Below are positions 45,115 to 55,539 of a DNA stretch of 64,000 nucleotides, piece by piece (position 1 is the first letter of the stretch; every line of letters begins with the position of its first letter). A program made the position numbers and the translations under genes. This stretch comes from Chelydra serpentina (taxonomy: Eukaryota; Chordata; Testudines; Chelydridae): assembly GCA_037349315.1 (NCBI GenBank), contig JBAIAC010000004.1:38753001-38817000 (forward strand), read 5' to 3'. The notes under the pieces were generated by a model that was not told the DNA's origin, searched no databases, and saw only the letters and a list, made by a program, of their open reading frames with translations.

Positions 45115-46105
45115 TAAGTACAGTAAACGTAAAGTGTCACTTGAGGCAATTAAAAAGTAAGATTTTTTTTAAATCCTAATATTTATTAAGCCATGTGCTC
45201 AATTGTTGTTTTTTGAATAATCATCTGACCAAAACTAGCGGGTTTTTAATACCTTTTGGGTGCTAATGTAATGTAAATGACAAATAGTTATTTTATAATA
45301 AATATGTAAACAAAAAAGTGCATATAATATAGACTGCATATTCTTGTGATCAGATGCTAGCTACACAGTCCATGCTGCCTGCTTTCACACAGTCAAAAGC
45401 AGCTCTTGGTCCTTTGAGGAGCAAATCCTTGTCTGTTTGCTTAAACCTGATCTGAGATCTAGGGTATAGTTTGAGAGCCAACATGGACTGGAACAAGCAA
45501 TTAAGTTCAACCAGCATACAGAGGGAGGAGAGACTTTTATAGCCTGCTTTTAATCCAAATAATCACTGAAGAAACCGGTGAAATTGCAGGTGACTGGCAA
45601 TATTACAATATTCTCTATACAAACAGTAGCGACAAGTTGCATCTGCAAGAACCAAGCTGCTTCCTCCACTAGAACCTCTTCAACTCCCATATTCTGGGCA
45701 TTCTTTTTTCCCCATAGATAGTAAGATACTTTTTCTGTTAAACATTGATAGATGTAACAAGATTTTGAAAAGAATGTTTTATGATATGCCTTGGTGCATG
45801 GTGGCATATTTCCTACTACAGTCTTTCTTTGCTTGTTAGTTTGCTTTGACTGGTTTAGTCACCATAATAAACCAGTATTCTTGTCTTTATAGTCTTATAG
45901 CTAGTGATATGTTGTCCTATGATTACTTTTATAGTAATTAGTGAAACCAGAGGGAATCTACACCAGTGCACAATGTATTAATGAGGCAGTATGGACTGTT
46001 CTTTCTGTACCTGGTAGTATAGACTCCTTAGTTAAGGAGTCTACCAGATAAGGAGGAAGTAGCTGTTTTATTATCTAAATTTGACACTAGTTTTTGTGTT
46101 TTCAG
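45115..46105 (+). other. Probable 3' UTR intron
   Basis: Begins with gtaagt directly after the stop codon region and ends with gtgttttcag before 46106. No transposon is recognised inside. The splice sites are strong by eye, but there is no transcript evidence. Confidence 0.55.
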
Positions 46106-46340
46106 GTATACTATATAGAGAGCTTTTGATGAAGACTACAGTATCTGAAGAGGAAAGGTGTTTTTTTGTTTTTGTTTTTTAATTTTGTTCTGGCATGTTA
46201 ATTTGCCTTGGCTTGTTCTTTCTACATACAGTAATTGTGTGGAATGCCTGAAATACTCAGGTGTGGTTTTCTTGTTCAGAGCTGTTTTCATAAATATGGA
46301 AGGATAATGTTAAAATAAATATTTGTTTTGTTTATCTTGC
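46106..46340 (+). other. RNF17: Probable 3' UTR terminal exon (RNF17-like)
   Basis: Follows a good acceptor and carries an aataaa hexamer at 46314-46319 followed by a GT-rich stretch. No coding frame. Confidence 0.5.
46314..46319 (+). terminator. Candidate poly(A) signal
   Basis: Canonical aataaa, followed by atttgttttgtttatcttgc, a T/G-rich downstream element. It is the first canonical hexamer in the proposed terminal exon. Confidence 0.5.
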
Positions 46341-47214
46341 ATCTGAAAAAAAAAGCTTTTGTTTAATTTGTGGATGCTTTTCCTTCATACTTGTACAAGG
46401 CAGTAAGTTGTGGGTTACTTTGTTTATATCATCTGAGGAGTGTGGGTTTCAAAGCTTCAAAGCAAAATGACAGGTTCAACACCAAGGACAGGATTGCAGT
46501 TTGGAGGTCTTGACATTTTCACTTTATTCCTCTGTTTGTACGTGGGGGCAGAACATAAATATTGAAGCACATATGAACGATCCACACTACAGCTTCCTGC
46601 CGTGAAGTAGTACAGAGCCTGATTCCTGTTCTGACAACCTTGGGATAGGAAAAATGGTACTCCCTTTATGGATTTGTCACAGAAGGATGGGAGGCAATGG
46701 GATGGATAAGCTCAATTGTCTCATCAAAGAACTGCCTTCTACCTCCTTATCAAATGAGAGGGGACCATAAAGAAACAAAATGATAGTGACCTAAGAGTGT
46801 TTGAAGTAATTAATGTTGACATATTTAGTGTCTCTCCTATGAAATGGCTTATTTATGGCTCTCAAGATTGCTCACCTAGTTCTAACATAATAGTCTCAAG
46901 GGTTAACATAGTCCTCCTTTAGAGCAACATCACCCAAAGTTGTTCAGCTTTTCTGGGCATATTTTTCATTGTCTTACAGCATGATTCAGAATTTTAATGA
47001 CTTAGAACAGTTTATAAATGATTGGTATTTCCAGGTGGTTACTATGTTCGTAGTACCTACTGTAGCAAGCTTTTCATTTCTCCTTTATAGAACATGCTCT
47101 CATCATACCAGTATTTTGGGTATTTAGTAAAGACTTATCTATGGGCCATGTGTATTGAAGAGCTTAACTGCACACTCCACGTCCTCTCTCAGCAGGCAGG
47201 AGCAAAGAGGAATT
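46341..47214. other. Intergenic sequence, no recognised element
   Basis: No conserved frame or repeat boundary seen. Confidence 0.5.
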
Positions 47215-48209
47215 GGGCTAGATCTACACAGGAATTTAGGCACTAAAGTCCAACAGTTAGGTGCCCGGATGATCCTCTGAACTCCACTCAGCTGCTGCCT
47301 AACCTTGTAGGGGCCTAAATTCCCACGAATGTGCATGTTCAAAACCACTTAAGTTCTGACCCAGCCGAGTTGCTTGACCCCCTAGCTCATGCCTAAGTCC
47401 CAGCAGACTTCACAAACTAGGTCTTTCCTAATTTTCAGGTGCAGGGCTGCATCCAGTGATTCAGCACATTAACCAGATCGCACTTCCCACACGAGAACTG
47501 GGGCCATCCAGATTGCAGTGTGTGTGTGTGTTAGTGTTAGAATACCCAAGAGTGGTTAGGGCACTCTGCTGGGAGGTGGGAGACCAGTTTTCAAATTCCC
47601 AGTATGCTTGATTTGGAGCAGGAACTTGGACCTCCCACATCCCAGTTGAGTGCCCTAACCCCGCCCCTTCAGGCTATGGGATATTCACAGATGGGTCTCT
47701 GTCCCCTGTGGAAACTGTTCCACTTTGTATAAATATTAAGTGGGCCAGAGAGAAAGAGACTATAGCTGGTGATTAGAGCAGTCATGTGGGATATGGGAGA
47801 TCCAAGTGCATGTCCCTGCTCCAAATCAAGCAGGGAGGGGGGAGGGACCCTGAAACAGGTTCCCCTATCTCTGAACTGAATGCCTAACTGCTGTAGCTTT
47901 AAGGAGATGGGGTCTACTTTTTGAGAAAGGCATGTATATCAGGTTAGCCCCAACTCCAGGAAGAGGTTCACAGCTGTGAATCCCCAAACAGAGAGAGGCA
48001 CCTAACTCCCTTGAAGGGGGGCGCTTAAAGCAGCTCCCCACTCAGCATGCTGGCTTCTGTGAATCCCTTTCTTAAGTGCCTAACTCACCCCATACATTGT
48101 ATAAGGAGCCTGGCCACTTAAGTTGGATGAGGATTCCATTGGACAACAGGGCACCTAAAAGTTAGGTGTCCTAACACTGTGCACCCAAATTCCTTTCTGG
48201 ATTTAGCTC
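47215..48209. mobile_element. DNA transposon-like repeat with long imperfect inverted ends
   Basis: The left end gggctagatctacacaggaa and the right end (reversed: gagctaaatccagaaaggaa) pair, and the inner segments ttaggtgccc and its complement extend the match to about 60 bases. A short gt repeat lies at 47519-47530. No coding region. No clear target duplication, so the superfamily is unassigned. Confidence 0.55.
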
Positions 48210-48286
48210 TTCTGCTTCTGCTTTTACAATGCCCTTTCTGGTGTAATTTGTCTATTTTCTTCATGTAACGTACTGGATTACATTGC

Positions 48287-49302
48287 TGTAGGGGTTCCTT
48301 GCCCCTCTCTGGGGCAGCTGGGGACCGGACCACCCCGCTATACTATTGCAGTTTGGGGGAATAAGCACAGTTAACGATGCCCGGGCCCTTGGTCAGGGCG
48401 GGCAATAAACAGTTCACTGCTCAGGCCCTTAAGCCGGGGCTAAGCGGCCAGTACAGCTCAGGCCCTTAAGCAGGGACTGAGCAATCAATAGTCAATAGGC
48501 CCTGGCCCTTGGTCAGGGCGGGGCAAAAAGCAAGCAGTAAATCAGTAGCAAGCCCAGGTCCTGGCTCTGGAGAACCTGGGAGAGGTGAAGACTGTCACCC
48601 ACACGTTGGGTGGCAGGGGGGACGCAGGCCCACCCACTCCACTGCGTCCCAGCCCGGGGCCCTAGCAGCGGCAGAAAAACCCGCTGCTGAGTCAGTGGGG
48701 ATCCTGGCCGCAACACACTGACCTGGGCTCTGGCAGTGCTGAAGCCAGACTAGAGTTGGCTGCCCCCGGGCTACTTCCACCTTCCCCCTCTCCGGGTACC
48801 TGGACCAGGGGGGCGTCCTCCAGGAGGTCGCAGACCATCGGCACCTCGGCGTCGTCTGCGGGCGGCAGGCTCATCGGCTCGTCGGGGTAGCAGGCTGGCG
48901 GCAGGCCTGGCAGCTCCTCGGGGTAGCAAGCTGGCGGCAGGCCTGGCAGCTCCTCGGGGTAGCAAGCGGGCGGCAGGCCGGGCAGCTCCTCGGGGTAGCG
49001 GGCCGGCGGCAGGCCGGGCAGCTCCTCGGGGTAGCGGGCCGGCGGCAGGCCGGGCAGCTCCTCGGGGTAGCGGGCTGGCGGCAGGGCGCCGGGGCCTCCC
49101 GGCGGGGAGCTGGACCTCTGGCGTCCAGCCTCTCCAGTGGCTGCTGCCCAACTGCGGTCTGAGGGCCGGCTTTTCCACTTCCTGTGGCGCCCCCTGACCC
49201 TTGAGGGGCGGGGCCAGAATTCTCTGGCTCGGCCCACTTAGGCGTCCGGGAAGGTTCCTTGTCTCTCTCTGGGGCGGCTGGGGACCAGACCGCCTCGCTA
49301 CA
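48287..49302 (-). mobile_element. LTR-like repeat with TGTAG/CTACA ends
   Basis: The tips TGTAG and CTACA are inverted. Near both ends a 50-bp direct repeat occurs (48293-48342 and 49253-49302, core ctctctggggc followed by gctggggacc). The interior holds a 36-bp tandem array. Solo LTR or short terminal-repeat element are both possible; no target duplication is seen. Confidence 0.45.
48861..49076 (-). repeat. 36-bp tandem repeat, six copies
   Basis: Unit ggcggcaggcctggcagctc followed by ctcggggtagcaagct. Six head-to-tail copies, the last full one ending at 49076, with a degraded first copy. Because 36 is a multiple of three, the minus strand keeps open frames (12-residue unit PEELPGLPPARY), giving spurious 181- and 187-codon ORFs. 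Confidence 0.9.
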
Positions 49303-49710
49303 ATCTCATTTCCTTTTCTCCCTTGTTTGCCCATTTTAAAATGCTTATTTTAATGCCACCTTATTTTGAAGGAAAACTCTACTTAACTAGTTATTTCAGT
49401 GAACTTCTAGCAGATCCTGCATTATTCTTAGAACACTGTTCAATTACAGACTGCTGCTAAGTTTGACTGTTCCCTTTAATACATTCTTTTGAATACTAGC
49501 TCCTGAATCTTGAGTGAGCCCCAGTTTGCTATGAAATATTGAGTCTTATTCTTTGAAGTGTCCAATTGGAATGTGCCCTAAACTTTCCAGTGCCTACTGT
49601 ATAGGCCTTGCTACCTGACTATAACCACAAGTACCAAGCTGCCAGAGACCTTAGGTGATCAGGCTCTGGTGGCAGGATCTTTAGGGGCAGAGATGAAGAG
49701 AGCACTCTAA
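49303..49710. other. Intergenic sequence, no recognised element
   Basis: Nothing identified between the LTR-like repeat and the third MITE. Confidence 0.5.
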
Positions 49711-50006
49711 GGGCTGGTCTACACTAACCCCATAATTCGAACTAAGATATTCATGTAGCTGAAGTTGCGTAACGTAGCTGAAGTCGAACTATCTTAGTTC
49801 GAATGAAAAAGCACTTACCCGGGGTCCACACGCGGCACGCAGGCTCCCCCGTCGACTCCGCCTACTCCGTTCGTCGAGCTGGATTACCAGCGTCGACGGC
49901 GGAGCACTTCCTGGTTCGATTTATTGCGTCTAGACAAGACACGATAAATCGAACCCAGAACATCGATCCCGCGCCTCCGACAGGACGCGTAAGTATAGAC
50001 GTACCC
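49711..50006 (-). mobile_element. Harbinger-like MITE, copy 3
   Basis: Ends GGGCTGGTCTACACT and AGTATAGACGTACCC; TAA duplication at 49708-49710 and 50007-50009. 296 bp, the reverse complement of the copy at 38249-38544 with few differences. Confidence 0.85.
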
Positions 50007-50112
50007 TAAGTGTTAAAGCTTTATAAATAAAATAATAGCGGAGAGTGCTGGGGGTTTCCCACATCACTCAGAGGAAGAAAGAAAGTGTTAGTGCCTGAGC
50101 CCTAACCCACTT

Positions 50113-50673
50113 TCATACTCCCACATGCACAACCCCAGGCTGGCCAAGCCTGGGTGTAACATAAGAAGAAGAGGGGGAAGGGTGGACTGGAGTTCTGCCC
50201 TGTGCACAGGTCGTCCGGGGTCTGCTGTAGATCTCCAACTTGCTTCCACTCGGGAGGGTTTTTAATACCTTGGTTCTTCTGGGGGCATTCTGTTCGGGGA
50301 CCTTTGTAACCCGTGCTCTTTGTATCAGTCCAAACCGGTTTTCTGCGGCTTCCTCAGCTTTCCTAAAACACACCAGGAGGGGAGACTGTTGTTTTCCCAT
50401 TCGTTGATTCACTCGTTTTCGCAGCCCCTGCAGTTCTGTTCCATGACTCTCCTTTCTCACGGCTGGGCAGAGTTGGAATCTCGGACCCCCATCAGATTCA
50501 TTCTCAGGAGACCTCATCATTACATGTACAGTAGAGATTCCAACTGACTCCAGTACTGAGGTGTCCATATTGCAGAAGAAATCCTGTTTGGACATAGCTC
50601 CCACTCCCAGAGCAACTACCGCAGCAGCACCCTCTGACACAATGTGGCACCGCAAGATACACAGAGCTACCAT
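50113..50673 (-). CDS. Unrecognised 186-codon open frame
   Basis: An open minus-strand frame in an otherwise repeat-derived segment. It contains a basic, glutamine-rich helical stretch (LQGLRKRVNQRMGKQQSPLL) and a KAEEAAENRFGLIQRARVTK segment, but no domain I can name. The segment lies between a MITE and a solo LTR and may be part of an unidentified transposon. No splice or promoter context supports a host gene. I report it only as a frame worth a search. Confidence 0.2.
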   Translation of the reverse strand: MVALCILRCHIVSEGAAAVVALGVGAMSKQDFFCNMDTSVLESVGISTVHVMMRSPENESDGGPRFQLCPAVRKESHGTELQGLRKRVNQRMGKQQSPLLVCFRKAEEAAENRFGLIQRARVTKVPEQNAPRRTKVLKTLPSGSKLEIYSRPRTTCAQGRTPVHPSPSSSYVTPRLGQPGVVHVGV

Positions 50674-50939
50674 CCATGCTCCAGTACAAGTATCTCACCA
50701 TACCTCTGAAAGGGGAGATCACCACGGCCTCCATCTCACCAGGCAGCACTGACCCAAACTTCATTTGAAAGCCATCAGAACCCTCCTTCCAGGTTCCTTT
50801 TGTAAGAGGATCTCATTATCTCTGATGAACCCGAGTCACTAGGGAACATCTACCTCCCCAATACCAATATGAAAGCAATGTTACAATTTGTCTGTTCAGC
50901 CTTTGGTATCCGTTAGGACATTGAAAGGCCCTCCTATAC

Positions 50940-52082
50940 TGTGATGTTTCACTCCATATTCTTTATGAAAATATGCTTATGAAATTAATGACATAACTGA
51001 GATATACTTTATGCAAGATGGTACATGTAAAATATCATTGGAAAGGTTATGATTTACTGACTGTGATTATCCAATTTGTATGCCTGTATAATTTCTGCAT
51101 CTGCAGTTAGAAATATTGACTATGTATCTGTGTTTCAAATGTTACTTAAAATATCACCCCCCTCTCCTCCAACCAGCCCTTCAGGTACAACAATGGAAAA
51201 GCCAGACAGGGTTAATGGGCGGTTAGAAACAATGGACTGTGAAAAAGCTTAATCTTCCTGTGGATGCTTTAGACAGCCTATGAGTAATGGCTGCTACAGC
51301 CATGCAGAGACATGGGTCTGAGTCATATGGTAGTGGACCCATCCCTTGGAATGCCTGTGTTCTTCCACGGGGAGACAGTGTTCCCACCACACACAAGAGC
51401 TATATAAAACAGGGGAATGACATCATTATGGTTCTCCTCTGCCTCCCCACCCAAAGAGAGACTGAAAAATACCTGGAAGCAAGAACTGAACTGGGGCGAG
51501 AAGGGCATCTAGCTTGTAGTAATATCTGAGGTCTCAAGCTGGAGCCTAGTGCAGCTGCCTTTCAAGACTTTCTATAATTTGCCTGCAACACTATCTAGGG
51601 TAAGAAATTACTATTTGTAACCCAATTTCTTTAGTGAAACAAGCTTAGCTTGTGTGTTTTATTTACTTAGTAATCTGCTTTGTTCTGTCTTATCTCCTAT
51701 ATTCACTTAAAATTCACCTTTTGTAGTTAAACTTATTTCTTGTTTATAATATAACCCAGTTTGTGCAATTTATAATTGGGGGGATAAGAGGCTGTGCATA
51801 CCTTCCTCCACATTGAGGGAGGAGGCAGATTTCATAATTTACCTTTGGGTCTGCACTCCTAGGGAGGTGGACACCTGCGTGCAGGGGCAAGTCCTTTAAG
51901 CTGAGCCTTCCCAGAACTGATCTCAGTGTCTGTTTTGTTCCCCAGTTGCCTGTGGCCCCGCCTGTGTGTGTGCTGGAGAAGGCTCAGCAAGACAGGTAAA
52001 AAGGGTGTCCAGGTTGCTGCAACAGATGTGCTGAGATCACTGAGCCCATCAGGTGCCATCCTAAGGGGGGCAACCTGTCACA
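50940..52082 (+). mobile_element. Solo LTR of an endogenous retrovirus-like element
   Basis: Starts TGTGATGTTTCACTCC and ends CAACCTGTCACA, with a TGTGA/TCACA inverted tip. The flanks tatac (50935-50939) and catac (52083-52087) fit an aged 5-bp duplication. A promoter-like tatataaaa is near 51400. No internal coding sequence remains, so the element is reduced to one LTR by recombination. It interrupts the 5' part of the old DIRS gag. Confidence 0.75.
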
Positions 52083-52289
52083 CATACACCTTAGTTTCTG
52101 GGAAGTTTCCTATGAGATCTTTGTACAGGCATCCATCCCAGTACTATACTAACCTATCCCTCTGAGACCCTTTCATGAAGAGGATCCTACAGAACCTACC
52201 AGATATTGGAGGTCCATAGATTGATCATGGGGTCCCTTCCCTTATCCCCCCCTCCTTGGTGGGGTTACTGGGACCTATGGTGACCAACT

Positions 52290-53680
52290 CCAGCACTGTC
52301 TAAGAGAAAGTATTGGTACCCACCACTACCCTACCAGCCCTTGGCACCTATAGACCACCTTAAAGTACCATGCACAGTGGTACCACCCACTTCTCTACCA
52401 AATTATATACAAGAGGAGCAAGAGTCTCATGCCAAGGAGATCTCACTTCCATCTGTAAAGTCCTGTTCATCTCTGAATGATGCAGTAACACCACCACTCT
52501 TGTACACTGATGATTTTAAGACCTTCCAGGACATGAAAAGGCTAGCAGACTGACTTCAGATCCCACTAGAGGAAGTCCAAAAGTTGAAACATTCCTTAGT
52601 GGACATCTGGACCATCAATCCTCAGGGAAAGATTACCCTAATAATCCCTGAGGCTTATCTTCCACACATACCCATGACAAACACCTGCCACAATCCCACC
52701 ACCATTTAAGCAGGCAGTGAAATACTACATCTCACTGAAAGGAATGGAGTACTATTCCCCCTTTAAACCCAATTCCCTTATAGTGGATGCAACTAATGAG
52801 AGGAACCATCAAGCTTGCTCAGGACCCTCTCCATTTGACACAGAATCTAAACAGCTGGACTAGCTGGGAAGGAAGAGCTTCGCCTCAGCTGCTTGCCAAT
52901 TTTGTATTGCCAGATACCAGGCCATGATAGCAAAATGATTAACACATACTCCAAATTACACATTTTATTGAGCACTTGCCCCAAGACCAGAAAGATCAGC
53001 TTCAATCTATCACTGCTGAAAGACAGTTGGTTGTGAAAGCCTCCCTGTAAATTGCCTAAGATACTGCTCACCAGGGCGGACGAGAGGGGGGCGGAAGCTA
53101 GTACAAATTACCAAGGCCCGGCTGTCTGGAAGTTTAACGTTTAAAGTGTACAGTTAGTTCAGCAATGATCATGTGGGTGCTTATATTATTGATATTAGTC
53201 ATTAGGATCTTAATCTCAACAGGTATGAATATCATTTAACAAAAATAAGATCACACTTACATTTTTTAATTTTAGATTTTTTTTTTACCCCTTTTCAATT
53301 CTTACCATGGATTATCATCACACATCTGGTGCAAAAAAACAGAAAGAACAAAAAGAAAGAAAAGAGCTGCTGTAGGTGTAAAGATTTTTAAGCAGTCCGC
53401 CCTTGCTGGGGGGCCCAAAAACATTTTTTCACCAGGGCCCAAACCCGCTCTTGGCAGCCCTGCTGCTCTCACAGCCTCCAGGTCCATGTCCACAGCAGTG
53501 GTCATGAGAAGAGCATCCAGCTCCAGTCCTCAGGCCTTCCAAGAAAAAGTTCAAAACAGTGGAAGACTTTGTGTTAGAAGGGCCTATGCTTTTCAGTGAA
53601 CATAAGACTCCTCTCTCCACGTACTCAAGACACCAGAGCAGTGTTGTAAGCACTGGGGATTTATGTGCCTGTAATGACAA
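52290..53680 (+). pseudogene. Old DIRS gag remnant
   Basis: DDFKTFQDMKRLAD (52510) aligns with the DHQDLLRRLAL block of the young gag, followed by IPLEEVQKLKHSLVDI and KYYISLKGMEYYSPF (52705). After the hAT insertion (53072-53462) it continues with FKTVEDFVLEGPMLFSEH (53550), matching IQDLPFEGQGLFSEK. Confidence 0.72.
53072..53462 (+). mobile_element. Non-autonomous hAT element keeping a possible transposase start
   Basis: Starts CAGGGCGGACGAGAGG and ends GGCAGCCCTG. The flanks ctgctcac (53064-53071) and ctgctctc (53463-53470) match at 7 of 8. Inside, an atg at 53308 opens MDYHHTSGAKKQKEQKERKE, resembling the first residues of hAT transposases of the ZMYM1-like kind. The rest of the gene is absent. 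Confidence 0.75.
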
Positions 53681-53959
53681 GGCATTTTAGTAGATCCCAA
53701 GCTGTTCAAAGTTAGAAATTCCAGTACCATCAGCACGCTTTCTCTAAGCAGCAGGAGCCCACAAAAACAGGCATCTCCTACCCATATTTCTCCCCAATTA
53801 GCCCCTCCTTCTAAGAGGCACTTTTGAAACCTTGGTTGAGGGCATAAAGTAATTCACTCCAATGGATCACCTGTTATGCAACTACCCTCCTCCCCTTTGA
53901 AGACTATCACACTACCTACCTGCCTAGGAGCACATTATCTCAGACAAACGGATACTGGA

Positions 53960-55154
53960 GATGGTCAAATTAAGCTACAATATCCACTTCCATTCTATTC
54001 CTCCCTCGAGCCCTACCCCATATCCTTTTCCTGAGGAACTCTTAAAACAAGTTGACTCTTATCCTTCTGGGAGCAATAGAACCAGCCTGACCAGAGTCAT
54101 CAGAAGAGAGTTCAGTTCCAATTTCCTTGTCCCTAAGAAAGATGCAGACCAATCCTTGACTTAAAATAACTGTCCTAGCACAGCACTTCAGAATGGTGAC
54201 ATTAGCTACCATAATTCCATCCTTAGATCCAGGAGACTGGGTTGTTGTACTTCACCTTATGGACACCTACTTTCATGTAGACATCCACCCCTCCCACAAG
54301 TATTGCCTAAGATTTGTGCTATAGGGAGAGCACTGTCAATATTGAGGTTCTCCCCCTTGGACTCTCCTGGTCCCCCTTGGGTGTTCAGAAAAATTCTCTG
54401 TGGTAATAGCTCACCTCAAATTCAGTGTTCCCATGTTTGGATGGCTTCTCAGAAGCTGGTTGCCCCAAGAGGTCCAGTTGGCAACGTCCAGAGCATTAAC
54501 AGTATTCCAATCTCTGGGCCTTCACATCAACGGCAAAAAAAAATCCATACTAGCTGCAGTACAAGGAATAGACTTTGTAGGCGCTACTCTGGACTCCACA
54601 ACAGCAAGAGCCTACCTACCCAAGGAGAAATTCTCCACCCAGTCCAACCTAATTTCAACACTACAATGCAGCCCACAAATAGTGAGGACTTGTCCACAGG
54701 TCTGGGCCACATCAGCCTCCATGTATGTGACTACCTGCACAAGGAGATGCCTCCAGACATGGAGAAGAACAGCATATACCCAAAGAGCCTGTCCAAACGC
54801 AGAGTGCTTGGAAGGTATTGGATTCTTAGATGGTGGAAAAACCCATGAAGGGTCTGTGTTGGAGTCCCATTTTTGCATCCAGCACCTTCAAAGGCTTTGC
54901 ACATGCATCTGTTGGGATGGAGAGCCCACCTACCAATAGCCAACACAGGGCCAATGGTCAGCACAAGAATCTGCATTCAATATCACGGTACTGAAGCGCT
55001 AAGAGCAGTATGATGTTTTCCAATGCTTCCTTCATGCCATACAAGGTCACTCAGAATAATGCCTGACAAGGCAGCAATGTATTACTTCAACTGCCAAGCT
55101 GGAGCAAGCTGTCAGTCCTTATGCGCAAAGTCACTAAGGCTATGGAACTGATGC
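53960..55154 (+). pseudogene. Old DIRS RT and RNase H remnant
   Basis: Blocks: VKLSYNIHFHSIPPSSPTPY (53968), FSSNFLVPKKDADQSL (54113), a MDTYFHVDIHPSHKYCLRF-like segment (54258), then VQGIDFVGATLDSTTARAYL (54557). The catalytic YxDD is lost. RNase H: CQAGASCQSLCAKSLRLWN up to the insertion point (55154). Confidence 0.75.
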
Positions 55155-55170
55155 TTCTTCTTCGAGTGCT

Positions 55171-55332
55171 TGCTCATATGTATTCCACTTAGGTGTGCAC
55201 GCACGGCGTGCACGATCGTCGGAAGATTTTTACCCTAGCAACACTCGGTGGGCCGGCTGGCGCCCCCTGGAGTGGCGCCGTTAGGTGGCCCGATATATAC
55301 CCCAGCCGGCCCATTGCCCTCTCAGTTCCTTC
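55171..55332 (+). repeat. Left inverted terminal repeat of young DIRS
   Basis: Reverse complement of 61303-61467 with scattered mismatches; shared blocks include tgctcatatgtattccactt, gatcgtcggaagattttta and gggccggctgg. A TATA-like atatatac near 55294 occurs in both repeats and may act in promoter activity; this is inference. Confidence 0.9.
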
Positions 55333-55539
55333 TTACCGCCCGTGTCGGTTGTTGGAACAGTGGAGAGCAGCTTGCTGACCTCCACAGCCCTAGCTTCATT
55401 AGCACTCGTTATCTTGTAGTTAGTTTAAGTACTTCTTAATTAGTTGTTAATAGTTATTGATAGTTCGTTGTTGTAGTTAGTGTCAATAGTAGCGGGAGAT
55501 AAGGGGCTCCTCCCCTATCTCCCTCCCGGTACCGTGCCA

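Noticed and set aside
48692..49334. Two long minus-strand proline-rich ORFs (181 and 187 codons)
   Set aside because: They arise from a 36-bp tandem array, whose period keeps frames open; sequence is low-complexity and both frames are equally long.
53308..53400. Short ORF as a host gene exon
   Set aside because: It lies wholly inside an element with hAT tips and an 8-bp duplication.
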